The notes under the pieces: generated by a model | The model's database searches: none | What the model saw: only the letters and a program-made list of their open reading frames with translations | What the model was told of the DNA's origin: nothing | Shown: positions 50,329-59,090 of the stretch, piece by piece | Position numbering within the stretch: position 1 is the stretch's first letter | How the letters are laid out: the number at the start of each line of letters is the position of its first letter | Origin: [Clostridium] citroniae WAL-17108 | GTDB lineage: Bacteria; Bacillota; Clostridia; Lachnospirales; Lachnospiraceae | NCBI RefSeq assembly: GCF_000233455.1 | Contig: NZ_JH376427.1 | Coordinates: 247,690 to 310,494 of the forward strand | Direction: 5' to 3' | DNA: 62,805 bases | Made by a program: the position numbers and the translations under genes

Positions 50329-51387
50329 ATGAAAAAAACAGTTTCGATCCTTATGCTGGCAATGATGGCAGCATCCCTGGCGGCATGCAGCCCCACGACA
50401 ACAGCCACAACAGCGGCGGAGGTAAAAGCATCCGACACTGCCGGTAGTACTGATTCCCAAAAAACTGCTCCCAGTGCTTCTGCTAACAGCAGCATTGATA
50501 ACTGGCCCGAGCACCCCATTACTATTATCATCGGTTTTTCCGCAGGTTCGGGAACGGATCTGGGCGCCCGGTACATGGCATCCGCATTGGAAAAGGTGCT
50601 GGGAGTATCGGTTGTGGTGGAAAACAACGCGGGCAGCGGCAGCTGGATCGCCTGGAATCAGGTAATGTACAACTCAGGTACGGACGGCTATACCGTTGGT
50701 CTGATCAACCACAACTTCCCTATGGGCGCATACAACACCGCCGCGATCCGAAAGGAAACCCTGGATGATGTGCAGCTGCTTGTGAATCAGGTTCTGGATT
50801 CCAATGTCCTTGCAATCCGGTCAAATGAAAACAGATTTACGGATGTCGCCTCCTTTATTGACTATTCAAAAGAAAATGATGTGATGATAGCGGTCCAGAC
50901 CGTTGGGATCACTGACGGCGATGCCACTTGTGCGGAGTGGTTCAGGAATACCTACGGGAGCAAGATCATCACTGTCCCTGTGGATTCCGCTGCCGAAGGA
51001 CTCAATATGTTCAAAGCAGGGGACGTGGATGTCTTTTTTGGCAATGTAGGCGATGTCTATGTGGCCCACAATGAAGGGGAGATGAAGGCGGTCTGTCAGT
51101 TTTCAGAGAAACGGTCCGAGTTCCTTCCGGATGTTCCAACCATCACGGAAGCGGGATTTGATGAATATATCGGTTTTTCCGCCCGCGGTTACTTCTATCC
51201 CCAGGGAGTGGATCCGGCTATTGTTGAAAAAATGCAGGACGCAATGATGCTGGCCATGGAAGATCCGGACTATCAGGAGAATATGACAAAACTGGGACTT
51301 GGTTTAATGCCCATGAAGGGTGATGATTTCTACAATCTGCTGGCCAGCCAGCTGGAAAACCGTAAAAAGGTTTGGAACATTCAATAG
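50329..51387 (+). CDS. Tripartite tricarboxylate transporter substrate-binding protein (TctC/Bug)
   Basis: 352 residues. The lipoprotein signal has lipobox LAAC (about Cys23). The Bug fold follows: WPEHPITIIIGFSAGSGTDLGARYMASALEKVLG, NNAGSGSWIAWNQV, GLINHNF, and ITVPVDSAAEGLNMFKAGDVDVFFGN. Members bind citrate, aromatic acids, amino acids or other carboxylates. First gene of a tctC-tctB-tctA-uroD-like operon. Confidence 0.93.
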   Translation: MKKTVSILMLAMMAASLAACSPTTTATTAAEVKASDTAGSTDSQKTAPSASANSSIDNWPEHPITIIIGFSAGSGTDLGARYMASALEKVLGVSVVVENNAGSGSWIAWNQVMYNSGTDGYTVGLINHNFPMGAYNTAAIRKETLDDVQLLVNQVLDSNVLAIRSNENRFTDVASFIDYSKENDVMIAVQTVGITDGDATCAEWFRNTYGSKIITVPVDSAAEGLNMFKAGDVDVFFGNVGDVYVAHNEGEMKAVCQFSEKRSEFLPDVPTITEAGFDEYIGFSARGYFYPQGVDPAIVEKMQDAMMLAMEDPDYQENMTKLGLGLMPMKGDDFYNLLASQLENRKKVWNIQ

Positions 51388-51451
51388 CTCATAAACAGAA
51401 AGCCCTTTATATCAATTTGTGCCGCTTTCCGGCGGCAGAATGGAGATTCAT

Positions 51452-51928
51452 ATGAGTAAAAGAATGCACAGGGATGTCTATGTTTCCATTGGCATGTTGG
51501 TATTCTGCATCGTGTTTATCATGATCGCGGTCCGGCTGCCCTCAGGTGCCAGAACCCTGCCCATGGCAATGCTGCTTTTTATGGCAGTGATGAGCCTGCT
51601 GATCCTATATGGCGGCCTAAAGAAGTCACGCCTTGCAGATGCTGATAACCCCATCACATATGAAACCCGGCTGCAGGACTGCAAAAAACCGGTGCTGGTC
51701 TTTCTCTTTGTGGTGGGATACGGTATCCTGTTCCGTGTTCTGGGGTTCTTTACCGCAACACCTATTTTTCTGATTGCATTGTTCCGCTATTTAAACGCAG
51801 GATCCTGGAAAAAAATAGTCCTCATCACCCTGGGCTACACCGTTGTAATTTATGTGGTGTTTGTCATCTTTCTCGGGGTCCCGCTCCACAGGATCGGACT
51901 GTTAGGCGGCCTGTTCCGTTTTGGATAA
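51452..51928 (+). CDS. TTT small membrane subunit (TctB)
   Basis: 158 residues with four membrane helices, including VSIGMLVFCIVFIMIAVRLP at the N-terminus and the paired helices VLVFLFVVGYGILFRVLGFF and ATPIFLIALFRYL. ATG 51452 has GGAG six bases upstream; earlier ATGs at 51419 and 51440 are less well placed. Lies between tctC and tctA. Confidence 0.9.
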   Translation: MSKRMHRDVYVSIGMLVFCIVFIMIAVRLPSGARTLPMAMLLFMAVMSLLILYGGLKKSRLADADNPITYETRLQDCKKPVLVFLFVVGYGILFRVLGFFTATPIFLIALFRYLNAGSWKKIVLITLGYTVVIYVVFVIFLGVPLHRIGLLGGLFRFG

Positions 51929-51979
51929 TACCTCTTGTATCGATCATATATACAACTGCCGCTTAGAAGGAGGAAATTT

Positions 51980-53491
51980 ATGAACAACATCATAGGTGCA
52001 TTAAGTATTCTGTTTCAATGGGATTGCCTGATTGCACTTGTCCTCGGCGTGATCGCCGGCATGGTTGTGGGTATCATACCCGGACTTGGTCCGTCAGCCG
52101 GAATCGCGCTGCTGATCCCCATCAGCTTTACCATGAGTCCGGCCGCAGCCCTGACCATGATGGTCGCCCTCTACACTTCCGGTGTATATGGAGGTTCCAT
52201 CACTGCAACTTTGTGTCATACGCCCGGCACAGCGGCATCTGCCGCCACGGCTATTGACGGATATGAACTGACTAAAAAGGGAAGAGGCATGGAGGCCGTA
52301 GGGGTCTGTACCGTGGCCTCAGTGATCGGCGGATGCTTTGGCGCTTTGGCCCTTCTATGCTTCGCACCGCCTTTGGGCAGGCTTTCCATGCGTTTTTCAG
52401 CTCTGGAGTATTTTTTGATCTCCTGCTTCGGACTTTTTGTCATATCAAATATGGCCGGAAAATCCATGGCCAAGGGACTTTTTTCAGCTGCCCTGGGACT
52501 GCTTTTGGGAACAGTGGGAATGGATCCCATCGAAGGTGTACAGCGCTTCACCTTTGGTGTCATGGTTTTGGAAGACGGCATTGATTACACCCCTGTCCTC
52601 ATCGGCCTGTTCTCCTTATCCCAGGCCCTGATCCTGGTGGAAAATACAGTCAAAGGAAAGGCAACCATACTGGATGATCCGAATGCGGGGCTGAAAGGGC
52701 ACCGTATGCCGCCATGGAATATATTTAAAAAACTGATACCAACCATCTGCCGTTCCTCGGTTGTCGGAGCCTTTATTGGTTTTGTTCCCGCTGCCGGCGC
52801 CAGCATTGCATCCTGGCTCAACTACAGCATGGCAAAGAAATTTTCCAAAAACCCGGAAGAATTTGGAAATGGTTCCCTGGAAGGCATTGCCGCATCGGAA
52901 GCCGGCAATAACGCCGCATGCGGCGGCGCCCTGATCCCACTGTTTACACTGGGTATTCCCGGCAGCTCCGCCACGGCCATCATGTTCGGCGGTTTACTGA
53001 TGCACGGGTTAATACCGGGCAATGCTTTGTTCACCACCCAGGCCAAATCCACCTATGCAATCTTCCTGGGATTTTTGGCATCAAACCTGCTTATGGGAAT
53101 CTTAGGATTAAGCCTGACAAAGCAATTTGTAAAAATATGTAAACTCCCCAATGCAATTTTAGTTCCGATCATTATTTCCGTGTCCATCATCGGCACCTAT
53201 GCACTAAACAACAGTCTTGTGGATGTTATCATTATGATCTTCTTTGGCATATTGGGGTATTTTATGAAAATGATGGAGTTTGAGACAGCCCCGCTGGTTT
53301 TGGGAATGGTGCTTTGCAATATCTTTGAAAGCAATTTCCGCAGGGCGCTGATCCTGGCCAAAGGCGATCTGTTTGGTTATTTACTGACCCGACCCATTAG
53401 TTTGATTCTTATTGTGATCATTGCGCTCACTGTTTTGCTTCCAACCATCATAAAAATCGTTCAAGCCCGTTTTTCAAATCGGGAGCGCTGA
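51980..53491 (+). CDS. TTT large membrane subunit (TctA)
   Basis: 503 residues, about twelve helices. The N-terminal motif GVIAGMVVGIIPGLGPSAGIALLIP and its second-half counterpart IPLFTLGIPGSSATAIMFGGLLMHGL are the paired glycine/proline motifs of TctA. With TctB it forms the ion-driven permease fed by TctC. AAGGAGG lies before ATG 51980; the frame extends to 51935. Confidence 0.96.
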   Translation: MNNIIGALSILFQWDCLIALVLGVIAGMVVGIIPGLGPSAGIALLIPISFTMSPAAALTMMVALYTSGVYGGSITATLCHTPGTAASAATAIDGYELTKKGRGMEAVGVCTVASVIGGCFGALALLCFAPPLGRLSMRFSALEYFLISCFGLFVISNMAGKSMAKGLFSAALGLLLGTVGMDPIEGVQRFTFGVMVLEDGIDYTPVLIGLFSLSQALILVENTVKGKATILDDPNAGLKGHRMPPWNIFKKLIPTICRSSVVGAFIGFVPAAGASIASWLNYSMAKKFSKNPEEFGNGSLEGIAASEAGNNAACGGALIPLFTLGIPGSSATAIMFGGLLMHGLIPGNALFTTQAKSTYAIFLGFLASNLLMGILGLSLTKQFVKICKLPNAILVPIIISVSIIGTYALNNSLVDVIIMIFFGILGYFMKMMEFETAPLVLGMVLCNIFESNFRRALILAKGDLFGYLLTRPISLILIVIIALTVLLPTIIKIVQARFSNRER

Positions 53492-53506
53492 AAAGGAGAG
53501 TTAATT

Positions 53507-54514
53507 ATGGATAAAATGACAAAGGTTGAACGTGTAAAGGCTGCACTGAATATCCAGGATGTGGACAGGATCCCGCTCAGTATCTGGTTTCACATGCCGG
53601 ATGTGGATCAGGATCCCGTGGGGTTTGCGGAAAAGACCATTGCGCTTACGCGAAGATATGATTTTGACTTTATAAAAATGATGCCCTTTGGTAATTATGT
53701 GGCCCAGGATTACGGGCTGAGCGTCACCTTCTTTTGCACGGAAACCAAACCGGCCCTGGAACGCAAATTTGCGATCAATACTCCGGAGGACTGGAAACGG
53801 ATCGAACCCCTTCCGGCCCACTACGGAACTTACGGCAAACAGGTTCAGTTCACCAGCCAGCTCAGGCGTCAGCTGGGAGGTGAGGATATTCCTTACATAC
53901 AGACTATTTTCAGCCCGTTGACCACGGCCTACAAACTGGCAGGCCCAAGACTGCTTGAAGATATGGTGCAGTATCCCAGGGAAGTCCACCAGGCGCTGCG
54001 GGCCATTGCAGAAACCACCCGGAATTTCTGTAAGGCCAATATCGAAGAGGGAGTTGCAGGTTTCTTCTTCGCCACAAAATGTGCCTCCTACGACATTATG
54101 ACAAAGGAGCAGTACGCGGAATTCGGTATCCCCTATGATATGGACGTATTCTCATCCTTTGTGGATGAAACTTACTTTAACGTTCTTCATATCCATGGTG
54201 AAAACTCCATGTTTGAGCGGCTTATATCCTATCCGGCCAACTGCATCAACTGGCATGACCGCTGGGTGTCTCCAACTATGGCCGAAGCCAGAAAGCTGAC
54301 AAAAAAATGCCTGCTGGGAGGTATCAACGAGCAAAAGTTCAAAGAAGAACTGGGGGTTGGCGGAATTGAACGTCATTTGTCAGAAGCGATCCAGTCTGCC
54401 GGGCGCAATGGACTTATGCTTGGACCCGGCTGTGTGGCAAAGCTGCCCGTTCCCGACAGCCACTTTATGGAAGCCCGGGCAGCAGTTAACCGGCTGTCCG
54501 GTGTATTCGGTTAA
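53507..54514 (+). CDS. Uroporphyrinogen-decarboxylase-family protein (MtaA/CmuA-like)
   Basis: 335 residues with the URO-D TIM barrel (ERVKAALNIQDVDRIPLSIW at the N-terminus, PYIQTIFSPLTTAYKLAG). True HemE is unlikely, because the set lacks porphyrin genes. It resembles methyltransferases of the MtaA/CmuA group, whose zinc ligands are HxC...C. Here the first pair is HIHG (about 226-229) and the last cysteine is in LGPGC (about 305), so the middle ligand is changed. No corrinoid protein is nearby. Its position 16 nt after tctA suggests it acts on the imported acid. Its TAA overlaps the stop of the convergent LysR gene. Confidence 0.82.
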   Translation: MDKMTKVERVKAALNIQDVDRIPLSIWFHMPDVDQDPVGFAEKTIALTRRYDFDFIKMMPFGNYVAQDYGLSVTFFCTETKPALERKFAINTPEDWKRIEPLPAHYGTYGKQVQFTSQLRRQLGGEDIPYIQTIFSPLTTAYKLAGPRLLEDMVQYPREVHQALRAIAETTRNFCKANIEEGVAGFFFATKCASYDIMTKEQYAEFGIPYDMDVFSSFVDETYFNVLHIHGENSMFERLISYPANCINWHDRWVSPTMAEARKLTKKCLLGGINEQKFKEELGVGGIERHLSEAIQSAGRNGLMLGPGCVAKLPVPDSHFMEARAAVNRLSGVFG

Positions 54515-55428
54515 CCGTTCACTTGTCTCGTCACCTGCTGTGCGGTGACAATGAACTCATAAAGGGTCTTTGTCATATACTTTCCCCTGAGATAGTTGAT
54601 GGATATGGGGTAAAATGCATCCGGACGATTAATGGGTATAATGTGCACCGTACTTGGAAATAACGATTTAGTTGTCATTTCCTTGGGGATCATACAATAC
54701 CCAAGCCCTTTGTAGCACAAAGCCAGAGCTGTATCCACATTGTTGGTTTCCAACAGAATATTGGGCTGAAATCCTGCCTCCAGGTACAGATTGCGCATAA
54801 ATGCGCCTATCTTGAAATTCGGCGGCATGGTGATCACCGGACAGTCCCGTAAACGCTTGATATCAAAACTGCCTGAAAACCGGGCAGCGCTTTCTCCCAC
54901 AAAACGCTGAAGCAGCGTATCTGCAATAACCAGATGGAACTGATTCATAAACAGCATAATGCTCTTAATATTATCGGTATCCGTGGGCAGGAACCCCAGA
55001 CTTAGATCAATGGTACCTTTTAACAGTTCGTTTTCAAGTTGTATGGAGGAACCTTCAACCAACGTAAGGGCGACTTCCGGATGACTCTCATAATGGGCTG
55101 ATAAAATATCGGGAAGGATGTACCGCCCCCGGGTCGGGCCAACGCCAATGGAGATCGTATTGGAAGATCCCCCCTTTATGTCGTTGATTTCCGATAATAT
55201 CTGGTTATGGCTATGGAATATCTCACTGGCCCCACGCTGCAGGGATAATCCCGCAGCAGTCAATGTCATAGGGGATGTGCGGTTAAACAGTGTGGCCCCA
55301 TAAAAAGTCTCCAATTGATGGATATGTTTACTTAGAGACTGCTGTGTGATATACAGCCTGGAGGCTGCCTTGGTAAAATTCAATTCCTCGGCGGCAACCA
55401 GAAAATACTTTAATTTTTCAAGATTCAT
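54511..55428 (-). CDS. LysR family transcriptional regulator
   Basis: 305 residues. The N-terminal winged helix reads MNLEKLKYFLVAAEELNFTKAASRLYITQQSLSKHIHQLE, followed by the periplasmic-binding-like effector domain (about 90-295) with IGVGPTRGRYILPDIL. It converges on the UroD-like gene and is the last minus-strand gene before the TTT operon. Likely controlled genes are the TTT operon or itself; a candidate LysR box lies at 55528-55544 in its own leader. Confidence 0.93.
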   Translation of the reverse strand: MNLEKLKYFLVAAEELNFTKAASRLYITQQSLSKHIHQLETFYGATLFNRTSPMTLTAAGLSLQRGASEIFHSHNQILSEINDIKGGSSNTISIGVGPTRGRYILPDILSAHYESHPEVALTLVEGSSIQLENELLKGTIDLSLGFLPTDTDNIKSIMLFMNQFHLVIADTLLQRFVGESAARFSGSFDIKRLRDCPVITMPPNFKIGAFMRNLYLEAGFQPNILLETNNVDTALALCYKGLGYCMIPKEMTTKSLFPSTVHIIPINRPDAFYPISINYLRGKYMTKTLYEFIVTAQQVTRQVNG

Positions 55429-55527
55429 TTTGCAACCTCCCCTATTGCTCGAAGTGCTTTATTACGCTGGATGGATTAGGTCAAATATACCGGGAAGCAA
55501 ACATACAGACGGGCAGAAAGTTCATAC

Positions 55528-55544
55528 AGTCATAACGTATGACC
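55528..55544. promoter_or_regulatory. Candidate LysR-type box (T-N11-A)
   Basis: GTCATA-ACG-TATGAC (55529-55543) is an interrupted palindrome containing T-N11-A, 100 bases upstream of the lysR ATG. Confidence 0.45.
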
Positions 55545-55605
55545 TGATTCTGTTTTATATATACTTCATAATCAAAATTATGTCAAGGGCGGGGGGCATA
55601 TCCAA

Positions 55606-55676
55606 AGAGGACCCGTTGGCAGGCTGAATATTATACGATACAAACGTTTAATATTTAACCGTTCAACAGGTCCTCT
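55606..55676 (-). terminator. Long inverted repeat after the GntR gene
   Basis: AGAGGACC-C-GTTG (55606-55618) pairs with CAAC-A-GGTCCTCT (55664-55676) across a 45-nt AT-rich loop. It follows the gntR stop (55714) and could end the kinase operon, although the T-tract is weak (CTCTTTGG). Confidence 0.45.
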
Positions 55677-55713
55677 GATTTTCTGTTCAGTTATTTTTTT
55701 CCAATGCTGAATT

Positions 55714-56406
55714 TCAGCAAACATCCGGTCTCTGCTTTACGATACAGCTTCCAAGCATCATCCCCTTCTGACGCTCTATATGTTTTGTCACTGCCTGCAC
55801 TGCCATGTCTGCGTCACGATGTTTCAATCCCTGGATAATGGCCTCATGTTCCTGAACCAGGATCCTGCTGTCATGGCATGTATTCAGCGCTCTTACCCGG
55901 AAGCGGTACATGGTGCTTTCAAAGTCCCTGATAAGCTTCAGAAGCGTGCGGTTGTCCGACAGTTGGTATATGATATCATGAAACGCCTCATCCGCCTCCA
56001 CGCTGGCAAGCACGTCACCCCTGGCCAGGGTACGGCAAAAGTCTTCATTGGCTCGTTCCATGCACTGGATCCCTTCCTGTGTCACGTGGCAGACACCATC
56101 TGATATTGCCAGCTTTTCCAGGGCGGAACGTATCTCAAGGGTATCTTCAATGTCCTGGCAGGATACGGATTCCACAATAGCACGGCCGCGCTTGCGCCTT
56201 ACAAGGCCCTCTTTTTCCAGACGGATAATGGCCTTTCTCACAGGAGTCCTGCTCACCTTCATGTCCTCGGCCAGGAAACACTCCAGCAGGTGATCCCCCG
56301 GCTTCAGCGATTCACTGACGATCCTGTGATATAATGTGTTATGAATCATCTGGTACAGCGGCTGTCCCTTGTCCGTATCATCAACCGCCCAATCCTGTGT
56401 AAACAT
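55714..56406 (-). CDS. GntR family regulator (FadR/FCD subfamily)
   Basis: 230 residues. The N-terminal winged helix has QMIHNTLYHRIVSESLKPGDHLLE and VSRTPVRKAIIRLEKEGLVRR (about 18-75). The helical FCD ligand-binding domain follows (about 90-215). FCD regulators usually answer to sugar acids or other carboxylates, which agrees with the aldolase-isomerase-kinase operon of which this is the last gene. AGGAGG lies close before the ATG. It lies 42 nt after the cupin gene. Confidence 0.92.
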   Translation of the reverse strand: MFTQDWAVDDTDKGQPLYQMIHNTLYHRIVSESLKPGDHLLECFLAEDMKVSRTPVRKAIIRLEKEGLVRRKRGRAIVESVSCQDIEDTLEIRSALEKLAISDGVCHVTQEGIQCMERANEDFCRTLARGDVLASVEADEAFHDIIYQLSDNRTLLKLIRDFESTMYRFRVRALNTCHDSRILVQEHEAIIQGLKHRDADMAVQAVTKHIERQKGMMLGSCIVKQRPDVC

Positions 56407-56448
56407 ACAACCTCCTGTTAAATCCAGTGTACTCTGTCTATATGGGAA

Positions 56449-56778
56449 TCAATCAATCTTAGGCGCGCAGCTCCATGTGATCACTGCCATATCCGTACCT
56501 ATATTGGTCAGCTCGTGGGGTTCTCCTTCATAAACCAGGATAATGTCGCCTTCATGGAGCTCATAAAATTCATCGGTCTGGGTATTATGCATCAGGACCT
56601 CTCCCCTGCTGACATAAAATACTTCATGGCCTTCCGGATGTCCGGGGTCGATCCCTCCGGTCTGTCCGGGATGAAGTGTGGAGGAACCAAACACGATCTT
56701 TGGTGTGATCACATACTCCCTGCAAATCTCCGGTCCGTCCAGATATATCCTGCTCTCTTCTTTCTTGATTACCTTCAT
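56449..56778 (-). CDS. Small cupin-domain protein
   Basis: 109 residues forming a single cupin barrel: PGQTGGIDPGHPEGHEVFYV holds the first metal motif (histidines and glutamate near 44-50), and EGDIILVYEGEPHELTN the second (His about 88). Single-domain cupins include sugar isomerases and ligand sensors; no activity can be named. Located between the FGGY kinase and GntR genes of the same operon, with gaps of 24 and 42 nt. Confidence 0.85.
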   Translation of the reverse strand: MKVIKKEESRIYLDGPEICREYVITPKIVFGSSTLHPGQTGGIDPGHPEGHEVFYVSRGEVLMHNTQTDEFYELHEGDIILVYEGEPHELTNIGTDMAVITWSCAPKID

Positions 56779-56802
56779 ATTTCTACCTCACTTTGTCATA
56801 TT

Positions 56803-58323
56803 TTACATACTTGTTTTGTCAAAGCACTCCGTCAGGTCACGGAACAGCTTACAGTACATTTCATATCTCTCATCATACAGTTCCTTGTCGTCCGGACGGG
56901 CTTCGTACCGGTCCTTGATCTGGATCATATTATTCACCGCATCCTCCACGCTTGAGAATACGCCGGTGGCTGTGCCTGCAAGGATTGCTGCGCCAAGGCA
57001 TGCGGCCTCCTTTGATTTCACGGTCACAAGGGAAATATCATTGATATCTGCTTTGATCTGGTTCCACACCTTGCTCTTGGAACCGCCGCCCAGGGAGCGC
57101 ACCTCTTTTACAGTAATGCCCATATCGGCCAGGGCTTCCAGATTCCTTCTGAGAATGAATCCCAGGGATTCCATGATGGATCGTGCAAAATGTGCCTTTG
57201 TGTGGTTCAGACTGAATCCAAACCATACTCCCTTTGCCTTTGCATTGATATCAGGCGCCAGGGAACCTGATAAATGGGGAAGCATCACAAGGCCGTCACA
57301 TCCCGGAGCCACTTGATCCACCTCGCTGCTGATGAGATCATAGGCATCCCCGCCTCCTGCCGCCTGAACCGCCATCTCATCCGCGCAGAACTTATCCCTG
57401 AACCATCTGAGTGTCATGCCGCCTGTGGTAAATGTATGGATCATATATGTATCGGGAAGGGCAAAGTAATGGAGGGGCATCTTCCGGTTGGGATCAAACA
57501 CGGGCTTGGATACCGGTGCGCAGATCGCAAGAGCTGCGCCGATGGTCTCGGAGAACATGCCTTCCTTTATGTTTCCTGCGCCAATGGCTCCCGCCGCCTG
57601 GTCCAGGGCTCCCATACATACGGTGACCGGGCAGTTAAGACCAAACTCCCTTGCCACTTCCGGGATCATATCATCCACCACAGTGCCGGACTCCGCCACC
57701 TCGGCCAGCTGGGATTCACGGATACCGATAAAGTCCAGCATATCTTTCCAATAACATTTGTTAATGATATCCCAATATACGGAGGAACACACCAGGGATC
57801 CTTCCGTGTAAAAATGTCCGGTCATACGGTAGATCAGATAATCCTCCACCAGAAGGAACCTGTCCGTATTGGCAAATATCTCCGGCTCATTCTTTTTCAG
57901 CCACAGGATCTTAGGGGCCGGCCAGCATGGTTCAAAGCTTACCTGCCCGGTTACCCGGTAACATGTCTCATTGCCAAACCGCTCTTCCATCTCCCGGGCT
58001 TCGTCCACTGCCCGGTTATCCATCCATACAATTGCATTGCCCAGCGTCTTTCCCTGTTTGTCAATGCAGATCAGCGTCTCTCCCTGTGCGGATATTGCCA
58101 ATGCTATCTTGTCACCGCTTCCCACCGGATAGGCTGCCGTAATCTCCTCCAGCCCTTTTTTTAATGACTGCCAGTAAACCTCTGCATCCACTTCCACATA
58201 ATTTACTTTGGGGGTAAGCAATGCATATTCCTGTGTGGACACTGCTAAAAGCGTGCCTTTTCCATCAAAAAGAGCAACCTTAAGTGCTGTTGTTCCTACA
58301 TCCAATCCTATAAGTAACTGCAT
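56803..58323 (-). CDS. FGGY-family carbohydrate kinase
   Basis: 506 residues; ATP-dependent phosphorylation of a sugar or sugar alcohol. The N-terminal phosphate motif is LIGLDVGTTALKVALFDGKG, with WMDNRAVDEAREME (about 97-110), GALDQAAGAIGAGN (about 253) and the C-terminal GGGSKSKVWNQIKADI signature (about 420). Closest in look to xylulokinase/gluconokinase-type members. ATG 58323 follows AAGGAGG; the frame is open to 58356. In the operon it would phosphorylate the ketose made by the isomerase-family protein. Confidence 0.93.
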   Translation of the reverse strand: MQLLIGLDVGTTALKVALFDGKGTLLAVSTQEYALLTPKVNYVEVDAEVYWQSLKKGLEEITAAYPVGSGDKIALAISAQGETLICIDKQGKTLGNAIVWMDNRAVDEAREMEERFGNETCYRVTGQVSFEPCWPAPKILWLKKNEPEIFANTDRFLLVEDYLIYRMTGHFYTEGSLVCSSVYWDIINKCYWKDMLDFIGIRESQLAEVAESGTVVDDMIPEVAREFGLNCPVTVCMGALDQAAGAIGAGNIKEGMFSETIGAALAICAPVSKPVFDPNRKMPLHYFALPDTYMIHTFTTGGMTLRWFRDKFCADEMAVQAAGGGDAYDLISSEVDQVAPGCDGLVMLPHLSGSLAPDINAKAKGVWFGFSLNHTKAHFARSIMESLGFILRRNLEALADMGITVKEVRSLGGGSKSKVWNQIKADINDISLVTVKSKEAACLGAAILAGTATGVFSSVEDAVNNMIQIKDRYEARPDDKELYDERYEMYCKLFRDLTECFDKTSM

Positions 58324-58461
58324 TATTCTCCTCCTTAACTTTGTTGTATTAAGCATAGTTCAATCCCTGCCATGTGTCGATTAAGTATGTTGTCCCATAC
58401 ATTACATTTTTTGCCCGCAACACTTTAAGCAATGTTTTGCACGGCAGCCGAAACAGGTGAT

Positions 58462-59085
58462 TTATCTTATGTAGCTGGTCTTGATCTTGGGCTCCTTCTC
58501 AGGCATTACAAGACCTTTCTCCCTGCCCGCTTCCATGCATTTAAGCATCCATGCCATGTTCCTTCCAAGGGTACGCATGGTCTGCATGCCTTCCTCATCC
58601 TGTCTGGTTTCCTCGGGCGTATGTCCATGGATCACATTGTAATAATTGGAGGAGACAATGGGCATTCCGGCCAGATTAAAATACTTGTTCAGCACGTCAA
58701 TGGTGGCCGTGGTTCCGGCTCTTCTGGCAGATGCGACTGCTGCCGCCGGTTTTAAATAGAATTTATTTCCGGCCATAAAGATCCTGTCAAGCAAAGACAG
58801 CACAGCGCCTGTGGGCGATGCAAAGTAAACAGGGCTGCCCACGATCAGGCCGTCTGCCGTCTCCATCTTATCCAGCACCTCATTGACAATCCCGCCGTCA
58901 AAGATACACCTGTTTCCGTTGCCGGAACAGGCGCCGCATCCTGTACATCCCATGATACAGTTCTTCTTGATATGCATGATCTCTGCTTCGATCCCCTCTT
59001 CTTCAAGCGTCCTTGCCACCTCACTGAGTGCGGTATAGGTACATCCTTTTTCATTTGGACTCCCATTTAGTAATAAAACCTTCAT
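58462..59085 (-). CDS. Iron-sulfur flavoprotein (NADPH-dependent FMN reductase family)
   Basis: 207 residues with a flavodoxin-like fold: VLLLNGSPNEKGCTYTAL is the FMN phosphate loop, and VGSPVYFASPTGAVLSLLDR is the second FMN site. Cysteines in the order C-x2-C-x2-C-x6-C (GCTGCGACSGNGNRC, about 51-65) match the 4Fe-4S binding of clostridial and archaeal Isf proteins. It could supply or remove electrons in the pathway or protect it from oxygen. It lies 5 nt after the EutH-like gene, so the two are tightly coupled. Confidence 0.9.
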   Translation of the reverse strand: MKVLLLNGSPNEKGCTYTALSEVARTLEEEGIEAEIMHIKKNCIMGCTGCGACSGNGNRCIFDGGIVNEVLDKMETADGLIVGSPVYFASPTGAVLSLLDRIFMAGNKFYLKPAAAVASARRAGTTATIDVLNKYFNLAGMPIVSSNYYNVIHGHTPEETRQDEEGMQTMRTLGRNMAWMLKCMEAGREKGLVMPEKEPKIKTSYIR

Positions 59086-59090
59086 CCTTT

